DNA from: CAWDMC01 sp963803295
Lineage (GTDB): Bacteria; Acidobacteriota; Terriglobia; UBA7540
NCBI GenBank assembly: GCA_963803295.1
Contig: CAWDMC010000024.1
Span: 422,998-486,997, forward strand
DNA: 64,000 nt
Direction: 5' to 3'
The position numbers and the translations under genes were made by a program. Position 1 is the stretch's first letter; every line of letters starts with the position of its first letter. Under the pieces are notes generated by a model, which had not been told where the DNA came from, made no database searches, and saw nothing but the letters and a program-made list of their open reading frames with translations. This document shows positions 34,252 through 43,366 of this stretch, piece after piece.

Positions 34252-34279
34252 GTAGGGGCACGGCGCGCCGTGCCCCTAC
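34252..34279. repeat. 28-bp perfect palindrome
   Basis: The arm gtaggggcacggcg is followed at once by its exact complement with no loop. This looks like a dispersed REP-type palindrome of the gtaggggca... class. It lies 6 bases past the stop of the convergent secreted-protein gene. Confidence 0.8.
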
Positions 34280-34284
34280 CCCTG

Positions 34285-34791
34285 CTACTGGGCGACGATG
34301 GTTGCGGAGTCATCAAGTCTCCACTGATCGCCTGCGTCGAAGTTTCGGAGAGTGCCCCGAACTTGCACCCTGTGGAACCCTGCCAACGGTACGGTGTAGA
34401 CCACGGTGGTAGCCGCACTGACCCAGTTGGCTAGCAGGTGGTTTCCGTGGTCCGTGCAAAAGGCATTATCATCCGACGAAGGCGCAGCCGCGACGCCGTC
34501 CACCAAAATGTCGAGGTCTAGCCAAGCGAAGTTGGCGTCGATTGAAGCGGCGACGGGTCCTCTCACAGAGCATTCAGCGTTGTAGGTTATTACCACTCTG
34601 GTGTTATTCGCAGTGGTAAAGAAGACGAAGGTTGTAGCACCGGCGTTGTTAAGGGGAACGAAGTGGCTCAGGTTGTCCCCGAAAATGTTAGCCGTTGTTC
34701 GCGTGGAAGTAGCGAGCACATTTGCCAGCGAGGGTATGGCAGTGAGCGCCACCAGTAGAAAGGTACCTAAGGTTACAAACAGCTTTTTCAT
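34285..34791 (-). CDS. Secreted beta-rich protein of unknown function
   Basis: The chosen ATG (34,791) follows a ccaaaggagaag ribosome site and starts a clear signal peptide (KKLFVTLGTFLLVALTAIPSLA). The 155 mature residues are rich in Thr, Val, Asn and Ala with alternating hydrophobics, and two Cys (AECSV, AFCTD) could form a disulfide. No family was recognised. It is probably periplasmic or extracellular. Confidence 0.7.
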   Translation of the reverse strand: MKKLFVTLGTFLLVALTAIPSLANVLATSTRTTANIFGDNLSHFVPLNNAGATTFVFFTTANNTRVVITYNAECSVRGPVAASIDANFAWLDLDILVDGVAAAPSSDDNAFCTDHGNHLLANWVSAATTVVYTVPLAGFHRVQVRGTLRNFDAGDQWRLDDSATIVAQ

Positions 34792-34890
34792 CGTTTCTTC
34801 TCCTTTGGATGGGACTGATTTGCTGATCATGCCAAGCTTCTTATGATCCCGACTTCGTCTGCGGCCTTGTTAATTGCTAACGACTTGCAC

Positions 34891-35862
34891 TTACTGCACG
34901 GTTCCTTGCTCAGGTTGCTGCTGCGTCACATCTGGTGCGGGCGGGTGATCGGCCACGTCCAATTCATCGAGAACCTGCTGCGCCTGACTTTTGACTCCGA
35001 GGTCGGCATCGCTCTGGGCGGATTCGGCCACGACTCGCGCCATCTCAGGGTTGGAGTCCTGTGCCATGCTGAGAGCGATCGATCGGACAAGCGGCGAGGA
35101 ATCAGACCGCACCAGATCCTGTAAGGACTCCATGGGAAGGGCAACTGCAGAATTCCGCGCCTTGTCCAAGGCACGATAGCGGACTTGGTCGTCCCGGTCC
35201 TTTAGGGCCTCAAACGTAACCTCCAATCCTTGCTGACCGCCGCGCCCAATCAATATTTCGGCGGCCCGCGCCCTTTCCTGCGGATCGGAAGCGATCAGGC
35301 TCTTTCTGAGATCTGAAGTGCTGGCCCACTGCTCAGGCGGCACCGGAGAGGCGAGATGTCCCTCGCCTTTCGGATAGACCCACACTGCTTTCAGAGAAGG
35401 ATGCGACCGCTCTGTTCCACTGCCTGGACTCTCCTCTACCCCGCCATAGAAGAAGAAGGAGTCCTGGGCGCAGAGAAGGCGCCGTAGCCCTTCCTCAAGT
35501 GGAAGGTCCCGCACGTCGGCAGTGACCAGTTCGCGTTCCACGTGTTTGCTATCGATCGATATTCCACCTTGCGCGGAGATCTGTTGGAGAACCCAATTCA
35601 GTGAACGACTCTGCACGTTGGCGGTTAGATGGCCATTTGTCACCTTGACAGACTCATGCCTTCCACCGCTCTGCTCGCCCCTGGCCGACCCGTCATCTTT
35701 CGATGGCACAACTGGAATGCCGCCCTCTGGTTGGGAAGCCCTCGCGTTAGGAGTCTGTGCTCCTTCCACGAAGGCGTGAGGGGCCTGCGCCCACAAGCCT
35801 GGAATGGAAAACAGGCAAATCAATCCCATGGCCTTGGTCTTGTTGGTAGGTCTTATCCTCAA
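34891..35862 (-). CDS. Exported protein with secretin/TonB short-like segment and HEAT-type repeats
   Basis: The N-terminal MGLICLFSIPGLWAQ is a signal peptide. A segment at about 75-115 (VQSRSLNWVLQQISAQGGISIDSK then VTADVRDLPLEEGLRRLL) resembles the STN-type half-domain found in secretins and FecR-linked receptors. Residues about 185-300 form alpha-alpha repeats (DPQERARAAEILIGRGG, DRDDQVRYRALDKARN, DSSPLVRSIALSMAQD), which look like HEAT repeats. The end is Gln/Pro-rich. It may be a periplasmic scaffold, which is inference. Confidence 0.7.
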   Translation of the reverse strand: MRIRPTNKTKAMGLICLFSIPGLWAQAPHAFVEGAQTPNARASQPEGGIPVVPSKDDGSARGEQSGGRHESVKVTNGHLTANVQSRSLNWVLQQISAQGGISIDSKHVERELVTADVRDLPLEEGLRRLLCAQDSFFFYGGVEESPGSGTERSHPSLKAVWVYPKGEGHLASPVPPEQWASTSDLRKSLIASDPQERARAAEILIGRGGQQGLEVTFEALKDRDDQVRYRALDKARNSAVALPMESLQDLVRSDSSPLVRSIALSMAQDSNPEMARVVAESAQSDADLGVKSQAQQVLDELDVADHPPAPDVTQQQPEQGTVQ

Positions 35863-36159
35863 AGCTCTCCTCTCAATCTCAACGCGAGGTCAAATCAACT
35901 CGAGAGGCTGACCCGGCATCGTTTCGCAAGGGCCTTTTGACTGTCCAGCCCATGCGCGTAACTGGTTAGTGAAGTTGCGTTCGTCTGCGTTTCAATGAGA
36001 AGGTTGCACTATGACGAGGAAGTTATGAGGATAGGACCGCACAGGGAGGGTAGTTGGGAGGTGCGCCGAGGCATTGGGCATCCGTCTCTCCGCCTTTCCG
36101 GACATGATACGATCTCTAGCGGTTCGGGCGGGTTTGTTTGCCGGCAGGCCGGGAGAAGA

Positions 36160-37559
36160 ATGTGTCCTCTCTCCGATGATCCGGAATTCAAGACCGTCCA
36201 AGGTCCGCGCCATTATAGCGCAGCGAGAATCGCGATCCTGGCAGTGGCGGTGAGTTTTATTCTATTCGGTGAGGAGGTCGTTTCGGCCTCGGCCGGAGCG
36301 CGCGAACGCGGGATGTGGGTCTGGGAGGCAAAGCAGATCCTGGCCAGCGCTACAAAAACGGACGAGTTCCTGGATTTTTGCCGGCGAAACGGGATCGTCG
36401 ATATCTACCTGGCGCTTGAATCGAATCCATCCCTTGATGCAAAGCAATTCCAAATCGCCACCCCGCAGCTTTACCATGTCTTTCTGGCTCGCGCCCACGC
36501 CAACGGCGTGCGCGTGGAGGTGCTGATCGGAGCCCCCGAATGGGCGGCGGCGAAATATCACCCGCGGGCGATGTCCGCAGTCGAAGCGGTGCTCAAGTTC
36601 AACCGGCAGGCGCCGGGCAGGTCATGCTTCGACGGCGTTCATCTCGATATCGAGCCTTACGTCCTGGTGGGTTTTGCGGATCTCGACTACCGCCAGCAGC
36701 TTCTAGGTGAGTTTCTGGATCTGATCGCCGAATGCGTGGCCCGCGTCCGCACCGACCCGCATTTGCTTCTAACCGTAGATGTACCGTGGTGGTTCTATCC
36801 GGTACTCTCCCACGAACGTATACAACTGTCGGTCAGCTTCGCAGGCGGCGTGAAGACCATCGGCGAGCACTTGAGCGATTTGCTGAACACCGTGACCCTG
36901 ATGGATTATCGAAACCGGGCCGGCGGCGCCAATGGCATTGTCGCCTGTGCCACGCCCGCGCTGACCTATGCGGCCAGACAGCACAAGCGGGTTGTGATTG
37001 GTCTTGAGACCTTTCAGCAACCGGGCCGCCCTTTCTACTTTGCCTTTCGCCTGGACGCGGCGAGCTTCCGAAATCAAATGAGGGCTGCAGGCTTGCTGGG
37101 CGAGCTCACATTTCATGGATACGTGATGGCCGCCGTGGCGGATGGAGAACGGATATACCTGGGGCTCGGCATATCGTCCGGGCCTTCAACCGGTCCCCGA
37201 GAACCGGTCGAGGCAGCACTCGCAAAGCTGGCCGCGCTGCTCCGTGCCGGAAGGGATCAGTTCCTGATGGATTTGCCATTTCTGAAACGGCGGCGGCGCC
37301 GCCGGGTGCGCTCGCTGAGAATCCGGAGTTCGAGAACCCGCGCGTCTTCACCTGGACGGATCCTGCCACCGGGCGAAGACATTCGGGATATCAGCTCGAT
37401 TCCCGCACCGCCCCAAGTGTCACTTTTCATGGCCAGGGCCGATCTGCTTTTGACGAGGAGACGCAATCCGCCGCCCGGATATTCAACGAGTACCCCAGCT
37501 TTGCCGGAATGGCGATCCACTCGTATGAAGGTTTGGTTAGTCTGGCTGGCACGCAGTAA
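36160..37559 (+). pseudogene. Exported TIM-barrel glycosidase-like protein, frameshifted near the C-terminus
   Basis: After an internal hydrophobic export segment (IAILAVAVSFILFGEEVVSASA) comes ERGMWVWEAKQIL, then DIYLALESNP and CFDGVHLDIEPYVL, where the DxE on a barrel strand is typical of GH18-like or related hydrolases, and DYRNRAGGANG. The frame then runs into Arg-rich nonsense after about 37,250. The proper end (ALAENPEFENPRVFTWTDPA ... SFAGMAIHSYEGLVSLAG) is in another frame stopping at 37,559. One indel near 37,250 would restore about 465 residues. The substrate is unknown. Confidence 0.72.
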
Positions 37560-37593
37560 CTCGAACCGCAACGGGATGCCGATGATTCCACGA

Positions 37594-38283
37594 TCACAAG
37601 TGTCTCTCAATCCACTGGCGGATGTGTGGAATCGAAGTGCGGGGGAATCTGTGCGGCGAGTGGTAGAAGCGGAAATCGAGCGAGGCCGCCCGGCTGGCGA
37701 GTTTCCGCTTGATCTCCAGGTTCCTCTGGCGGGAGTACCACTGGTCCTCGGTGGCCGCGATATGCAGCACGTGAGTGCGAGCCGCGCGATAGCGAGGATT
37801 CTCATCCCAGTCATGAGGAATGCCGCCGCACACGGCGATGGCTCCGCGCGCCACCCGGGGATGTTCGAAAACAAAGCGGTAGTTGTATGAACAGCCCTGA
37901 GAGAAGGCCAACAGAAAGACTTGGGACCGCGCCACCCGATACTTCTTCACCGCGAGATCAATCAGCGCTTGCACATCGTGCTGATGCAACTCGACGGATT
38001 CCATCATTTTGAAACTGGTGCCCCAGCCAAAGCCCACCCGGAAGGTCTTGGTGTCGACGAGGTCGTCCGTACCATAGTTGACGAAGAACTGGTTCGGCCC
38101 CTGGAGTGAGATCACCACCATCCGATCGGAAGCGATCCGCTGCGCCACTCGCATCATCGAGCTTTTGTCACCCATATAGCCATGCAGGGCGATCAACAAG
38201 GGCCAGCGGCGCCCGGAAGCGTGTGCCTCCGGTAGTTCAAGATCGTAGTAACGGCGGACGGTACTCGAAATGAATTGTTCCAT
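37594..38283 (-). CDS. Alpha/beta hydrolase (carboxylesterase/phospholipase type)
   Basis: The 229 residues show LLIALHGYMGDKSS (oxyanion-hole HGY), the nucleophile elbow AFSQGCSYNYRF (Ser near 138), the acid region HIAATEDQWY and the catalytic His in YHSPHRFPRTS. There is no signal peptide. The compact size fits short-chain esterases or dienelactone-hydrolase relatives. It is convergent with the barrel-hydrolase gene, 34 bases apart. Confidence 0.85.
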   Translation of the reverse strand: MEQFISSTVRRYYDLELPEAHASGRRWPLLIALHGYMGDKSSMMRVAQRIASDRMVVISLQGPNQFFVNYGTDDLVDTKTFRVGFGWGTSFKMMESVELHQHDVQALIDLAVKKYRVARSQVFLLAFSQGCSYNYRFVFEHPRVARGAIAVCGGIPHDWDENPRYRAARTHVLHIAATEDQWYSRQRNLEIKRKLASRAASLDFRFYHSPHRFPRTSIPHIRQWIERHL

Positions 38284-38335
38284 GATTTTGGGGAGAGTTT
38301 AACGGAAAGTCGGAGCCTGTCCGCGCAGCACACGG

Positions 38336-40392
38336 CTAAGCCCCGAGCTTGGCAACCTCCACCAGGTTGCAGTGGAACGTCGATCCAGCACCCAAATCCG
38401 TAAGCCGCGTGGAGACCAACGTATTCGCGCTACGGCCGGCGGGAGTGTGCTTGCCCCACCAGCCGCCTTCGATCACCACCACTCCTGGCCGCGTATCCTC
38501 GGTGACCTCGGCGTAGTACTCGCAGTCACCGCGATTATTAAACACCCGCACCAGTTCGCCATCGAGGATACTGCGCGGCCGGGCGTCAGCAGGGTTGATC
38601 TTCACCGCGGGCTTGCCGGCGCGCTGCCGCTGCTCCTCGACCACACCGAAGGTGGAGTTGAGAAAATGCACCGAGGGTGGAACCAACAATTGCAGTGGGT
38701 ACTGCCGGTGCAACTCGTGGTTTTCGGGGCTCTCGGAACACGCCTGGTAGTAGGGTAGGGGATCGAACCCCTGCTGCTGGAGCGATTCCGAATAGAACTC
38801 AAGCTTGCCCGAAGGCGTGTAGAACCCATTCTCAAAAGGATCGGCATCGGCCGCAAAGTTCAGGTGCTGAGGGCCGCCCTCACGCAAGCGCTCGAAATCG
38901 ATGCTCGAAAGAAAAGCCGAGGGAGTATCAAGAGCCTGCCGCATGAGATCTTCCTCGCTGTCGTCGAAACAGGCGTCGGTAAAACCCAGGCGGCGCGCCA
39001 GCAGTTGGAACAGCTCCAGATTGGGTTTGGACTCGCCTAAAGGCGCGATAACGGGCCGTCCCATTTGCAGGCAGTAGTGCCCGTAGCTCTTGGCGAGATC
39101 GCCGTACTCGAGAAAAGTGGGCGCCGGCAGCACGATGTCGGCGTAGTCCACCGTTTCGGTGTGGACTTGCTCGTGGACCACCGTAAACAGATCCTCGCGT
39201 CGCAGCCCCGCGTGGACGCGGTCGAGCTCTGGACAGATAGTGGCCGGGTTGCAGTTGTAAACAAAGAGTGCCTTGACGGGTGGATGCTCCTCTTCGAGGA
39301 GGGTCTCGCCGAGCTTTACCATGTTGATCTGGCGCGTGGCCGGTTTGAAGAGGTCTTCACCGGTGAGGCGCGCGTAGTTGAATTCGAAGGCGCCTGCACT
39401 TTCATGATGTGCACCCCCACCTCGCTTTTGAAAAGCTCCCACCAGACCCGGCAAGCAGGCAATAGTGCGGATGGCCATGCCTCCGTTCTCGTGCCGAGTG
39501 AACGCAAACCCGACCCGCAGAAAAGGAGCGCACGCGCGTCCGTACTGCTGTGCCAGGCGGACGATCTGGTCTTCCGGCACATCGGTGATGCGACTGACGC
39601 GCTCGGGCGTGTATTCGGATAGCACACGATCGCGCAAGGCGTTGTAGCCCAGAGTGTATTTCTCGATGTACTCATGATCGACGAGGTCTTCGCCAATCAG
39701 AACGTGCATCAGCCCGAGGGCCAGGGCCGCGTCCGTGCCGGGTCGAAGTCGGATCTGCTCGTCGGCCAGGTGTGAGGTCCGGTTGCGGTATGGATCGATC
39801 TGCACGACGCGGGCTCCGCGCTTCTTGGCCGCTTTGACGATCGGCACAAAATGCACGTTGGTGGCGGCGATGTTCATTCCCCAGATAACAATAAGATCAG
39901 AATGCTCCGCCTGAGTAAGATCGGTGCCGATCGCTTTGCCTATGGTCGCGTCCCAGCCCGCCATCGCGCCAGTATCGCAGATCGTGCGCAGCAGCCTGCT
40001 TGCGCCCAGGCGATAGAACAAGCGATGGCCGGACAGCCGATGCACGATCCCGAGCGAACCACCGTAAGAGAGGGGAGGATTGCCTCCGCGCCGTACTCCC
40101 TGACGATATCCTGGAAGCGCGAGGCGATGTCATCCAGAGCCTCATCCCAGGTGATGCGAGCGAACCGGCCTTCGCCTTTCTTGCCCACTCTTTTGCCGGG
40201 ATACAGCACCCGCTGGTCCGAGTAGAGGTGGCGATCGTAACGGCTCACCTTGTGGCACAAGAAGCCCCGCGTGAAAGGATGCTCCGGATCACCCTGAAGG
40301 CGCGTCACGCGCCCGTTCTCCACGGTCACCAGCATGGTGCAAGTATCGGGACAGTCCAGAGGGCAGACGGTCTTGTGCACCGTTTCGTTCAT
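38336..40392 (-). pseudogene. Molybdopterin oxidoreductase (DMSO reductase family), frameshifted
   Basis: The N-terminal part has HKTVCPLDCPDTCTMLV and GFLCHKVSRY, giving four Cys for an Fe-S cluster, then WDEALDDIASRFQDIV. Near 40,072 the frame changes in a run of C and T (ctcccctctc). The other frame continues SYGGSLGIVHRLSGHRLFYRLGASRL and carries the molybdopterin-binding body (VIWGMNIAATNVHFVP, QIDPYRNRTS) and the C-terminal dinucleotide-binding domain to 38,336. If joined it is about 685 residues. No Tat signal is visible, so it is cytoplasmic. The substrate is not evident. Confidence 0.82.
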
Positions 40393-40608
40393 AAGCGGCG
40401 ATTTTAGCATATCGAACTTCAAGCCTCGTTTCCTGGCTCTTTGTCGAGTTACCGCGTTTGGTTAATCCTCAATAGAAAGTGCCTCAGAAAGTGCATCCGG
40501 AAATATCTTCCAGCCCTTCCCATCAAATTTACTTCCCAGGACTTCATGGATAGGATGAGATCGTCTTACCTAACTGTGAGAATAGCGACAGTTGCGAATT
40601 TAGAGCCC

Positions 40609-40624
40609 TTGGCATGATTCTTGC
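40609..40624 (+). promoter_or_regulatory. Sigma-54 (RpoN) promoter
   Basis: The sequence ttggcatgattcttgc has GG and GC exactly 12 bases apart and matches the TTGGCAYG-N4-TTGC consensus almost fully. It lies 33 bases before the ATG of the secreted protein at 40,657, with a ribosome site (aaaggaga) between. Expression would need RpoN and an enhancer-binding protein. Confidence 0.75.
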
Positions 40625-40656
40625 GACCCTGTGGTTAAAGCGGAAAGGAGAACACC

Positions 40657-41130
40657 ATGATGCGACCATTTGATGCGCTCGCAGCGTGTAGCCTGGGTTT
40701 GCTGTTCGCGTTTTCCGGTTGGGCTCAGGAGGGTAAGCCAAACCCCGGCGCAGCGCCGGGTGCCCCGCCTCAACAGCCGACGAACCACCCTACGGCTCCG
40801 GACTCGGGCGCCGCGCACAACCCCGATCAGATACCGCAACCGAACCGGGATGATCAGTTGCAAAACCCGCTGCAGAAGAATTCGGTTCCGGCAACCGCCG
40901 AGCAAGGAACTACCAGTCGCGATTCTTCGCGCTTTCCAGATCAAACCGAGGACGTGTCGACCGCGAATCAACCAAATCACGGCGCCGCTGCCCGGAAGAG
41001 TTCGTCATCAACGGTGGGGCCTAGCCGTAATAAAACGACGCGCAGGAGGACAGATCACAAGAAGAGAGCGGCCAAGACAAAGCCGACTAGAGCGGAACCC
41101 AATGAACACCGCCTCGCGTCCCACCGTTGA
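40657..41130 (+). CDS. Exported low-complexity Pro/Asn/Gln-rich protein
   Basis: The signal peptide is ALAACSLGLLFAFSGWAQ. The mature part (about 130 residues) is rich in Pro, Asn, Gln, Ala and Ser in its first two thirds, then turns strongly basic (RNKTTRRRTDHKKRAAKTK). No fold is visible. The basic tail could bind nucleic acid or polyanionic surface polymer. The gene is preceded by a clear sigma-54 promoter. Confidence 0.7.
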   Translation: MMRPFDALAACSLGLLFAFSGWAQEGKPNPGAAPGAPPQQPTNHPTAPDSGAAHNPDQIPQPNRDDQLQNPLQKNSVPATAEQGTTSRDSSRFPDQTEDVSTANQPNHGAAARKSSSSTVGPSRNKTTRRRTDHKKRAAKTKPTRAEPNEHRLASHR

Positions 41131-41150
41131 GGTATGGCGCCTGATCTTCT

Positions 41151-41202
41151 GTAGCGCCGTTCTCTGATCCTGCGAAAGACCCCGGTCATAGACCGGCGCT
41201 AC
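41151..41202. repeat. Inverted repeat of the ccggcgctac class
   Basis: The arms gtagcgcc (41,151) and ggcgctac (41,195) enclose a smaller hairpin ccggtc-ata-gaccgg (41,182-41,196). The same ccggcgctac motif occurs near 24,512. The rest of the gap to pyrB holds no gene. Confidence 0.65.
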
Positions 41203-41391
41203 CCCGCAAGGGCCGTCTGAGTTTTAACTGCCCAACTCCTGCAAACGCCTTCCTTCATTCCTGATTTCTCTGTGAGTCAACTGGCAAACGCGCTGCAAGA
41301 GGTGCATCGGGTGCAGAGGCTGCAACCTGGACTTTTCAGGGGACGAGTGAAGGAGTAGACTGTGGTGCCCTAAGTCTCTTGCGAGGTTCCC

Positions 41392-42321
41392 ATGCGAATG
41401 CACCATGTTGTTGAAGCCCAGCAGTTCGACCCGTCAAGCCTGGCTGAGTTGTTCGAGGTTGCCCGGAAGATGGAGGATGTCGTTTCCCAGGGCGGTTCTC
41501 AGGACCACCACAAGCGAATCATGGCCACCCTATTCTACGAGCCTTCGACGCGAACCCGCTTTTCGTTCGAGACGGCCATGCACCGTTTGGGAGGGCGAGT
41601 GATTTCCACCGAAAACGCGGCCGAGTTCTCTTCCGTCGCCAAGGGTGAAACCCTCGAGGACACCATCCGCATTATGAACGGCTACGCCGATGTAATCGTC
41701 ATCCGCCACTACGAGGTCGGAGCGGCGCGACGGGCTGCGGCGGTTTCACGTGTGCCGGTGATCAATGCCGGCGACGGCGCAGGACAGCATCCCACCCAGG
41801 CCTTACTCGATCTCTACACCATTCGCAAGGAGTTGGGCCGCATCGAGGGTCTGAGTGTAGCCATGGTGGGCGATTTGGGGAATGGCCGCACGGTGCGCTC
41901 GCTTGCCTATTTGCTCAGCAAGTATCCGGGGGTAAAGCTCTACTTCGTCGCGCCGCCACTGCTGAAGATGAAGGACGACATCCTGGCACATCTTGAGGAA
42001 CGCCAGGTCGAGTTTATCGAGGATTCGTCGCTCGAGCGCGTTCTGCCAAAGGCCGATGTGGTCTATCAGACCCGCATTCAGAAGGAGCGTTTCGGTGACC
42101 GCATCAGTGACTACGATCGTTGTCGGGGCGTCTATGTCATTGACCAAGCTGCGCTTGCCGTGATGAAAGCAAGCGCCATTGTCATGCACCCGCTGCCACG
42201 CCTGGACGAGATCAGTATGGATGTCGACGCCGATCCGCGCGCCGCTTATTTCCGGCAAGCGCAGAACGGGCTCTACGTGAGAATGGCGCTCCTCCAAGCA
42301 GTACTGCCGGATAGCAACTGA
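41392..42321 (+). CDS. pyrB: Aspartate carbamoyltransferase catalytic chain
   Basis: PyrB makes carbamoyl-aspartate in pyrimidine synthesis. The 309 residues show the carbamoyl-phosphate site STRTRFSFE, ENAAEFSSVAKGETLEDT, the His/Gln of HPTQALLDLYTI, VAMVGDLGNGRTVRSLA and the aspartate-site HPLPRLDEIS. The length matches the catalytic chain. No pyrI or pyrC is adjacent. Confidence 0.96.
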   Translation: MRMHHVVEAQQFDPSSLAELFEVARKMEDVVSQGGSQDHHKRIMATLFYEPSTRTRFSFETAMHRLGGRVISTENAAEFSSVAKGETLEDTIRIMNGYADVIVIRHYEVGAARRAAAVSRVPVINAGDGAGQHPTQALLDLYTIRKELGRIEGLSVAMVGDLGNGRTVRSLAYLLSKYPGVKLYFVAPPLLKMKDDILAHLEERQVEFIEDSSLERVLPKADVVYQTRIQKERFGDRISDYDRCRGVYVIDQAALAVMKASAIVMHPLPRLDEISMDVDADPRAAYFRQAQNGLYVRMALLQAVLPDSN

Positions 42322-42340
42322 CTGCTCTTCTATGGCCGAC

Positions 42341-42742
42341 TCACAAGAAGTGACCACTTTCAGCTGTTCTTTTCCTTTGTCTGCACCGCTTTTTTTTCTT
42401 GCGCCTTCCGCGGACCCCCAGCAGCGGGCCTGTCAGTGAAAACCGCCACTCAAAGACAACGTTTTGTTGGCGAGGGGAATTCCTTATCTCCTGAAGCACC
42501 GGCGGCGGAAGTGCCTTCACGTCTTTGACGATTACAAAATCTCCTTCAAGAAATCGTTCCCTTTCGGACTGAGGCATCTCGGTTTTCGGGAACTCAGCAA
42601 AGAGTCCCCGTGCGGCAACAGGAGGTGCAACAAGAGGCGCATCGGCCGTCCTCCACCACCGAGTTACGAAGAACGTTACGACCGCCAGTAGGACTACGGC
42701 TGCCAGGGCAATTAGGAGCATCCATTTCCGATTTTTTCCCAT
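42341..42742 (-). CDS. Small membrane-anchored protein of unknown function
   Basis: The 133 residues begin with a basic start and one strong membrane helix (WMLLIALAAVVLLAVVTFFV). A short soluble part (EFPKTEMPQSERERFLEGDFVIVKDVKALPPPVLQEI) follows, then a highly basic tail (RGRRKKKKRCRQRKR). The soluble part should face the periplasm. The tail may be an artefact of a lost frame. No family was recognised. Confidence 0.55.
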   Translation of the reverse strand: MGKNRKWMLLIALAAVVLLAVVTFFVTRWWRTADAPLVAPPVAARGLFAEFPKTEMPQSERERFLEGDFVIVKDVKALPPPVLQEIRNSPRQQNVVFEWRFSLTGPLLGVRGRRKKKKRCRQRKRTAESGHFL

Positions 42743-42864
42743 AAACCCGGCATCTTACGCCGCTGATAGTGATCTGTCCATGCCGTACCTTTGCCAGGGC
42801 GGCGACTAATACCGTAGAGGTTGCTCACAATAGCGGGCTCGCATCCTGATTCGGAGCCCATGTG

Positions 42865-43317
42865 ATGAGTGATCGCCGCTGTCGCTATTGCCAGCAACTT
42901 TTCCAGCCTTCCCGTTATCATCCCCAGCAGTTTGTCTGCAACCGACCGGATTGGCAGACGCAGCGCCGCCGCGAATATCACCGTCGCAAGCTCCACACCG
43001 ATGCCGAGTACCACCAGGTCTGCCGGGACAGCCAAGAGAAATGGCGTAGACGAAATCCCGATTATCCCCGCCAGTACCGGCAGTCTCACCCTGAATCCGT
43101 CGAGCGTAATCGGCAGGGTCAGCGCCGGCGAGACCGCAAGCGCCACCTGCAGAATCTTGTAAAGAACAACTTGGCTTTCGACCTAAAGCATTCCGCGGCA
43201 GAGGTTTGGCTCCTTGGACCCGAGGCCGAGCATCTTGCAAAGAACAACTTAGCTTTCTCCCAAGTCCTGATTCTTCCAACACTTACGCAAAATCCACCTG
43301 CCGGGCCGGCATCTTGA
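42865..43317 (+). CDS. Small zinc-binding protein associated with IS21
   Basis: The N-terminus CRYCQQLFQPSRYHPQQFVC supplies Cys residues for a zinc site. A very basic helical region (RRREYHRRKLH ... QGQRRRDRKRHLQ) follows, then two related C-terminal segments (KNNLAFDLK, KNNLAFSQV) encoded by the IS repeats. Similar small proteins are found in front of IS21 istA in Acidobacteriota and relatives (from memory). It may be a regulator of transposition. ATG follows a GTG three bases upstream. Confidence 0.65.
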   Translation: MSDRRCRYCQQLFQPSRYHPQQFVCNRPDWQTQRRREYHRRKLHTDAEYHQVCRDSQEKWRRRNPDYPRQYRQSHPESVERNRQGQRRRDRKRHLQNLVKNNLAFDLKHSAAEVWLLGPEAEHLAKNNLAFSQVLILPTLTQNPPAGPAS

Positions 43318-43330
43318 AAAGAACATGTCT
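43153..43330 (+). repeat. Three direct repeats at the left end of IS21
   Basis: The motif atcttgtaaagaacaact and its near-identical copies occur at 43,154, 43,232 and 43,311, that is every 78-79 bases. The third copy is shorter and diverges after aaagaac. IS21 elements carry several such terminal repeats that bind IstA (established). The first two lie inside the zinc-protein gene. Confidence 0.8.
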
Positions 43331-43366
43331 CTGGTGTCACCCGCTGGCCTGCCTTAAAACTGACCT

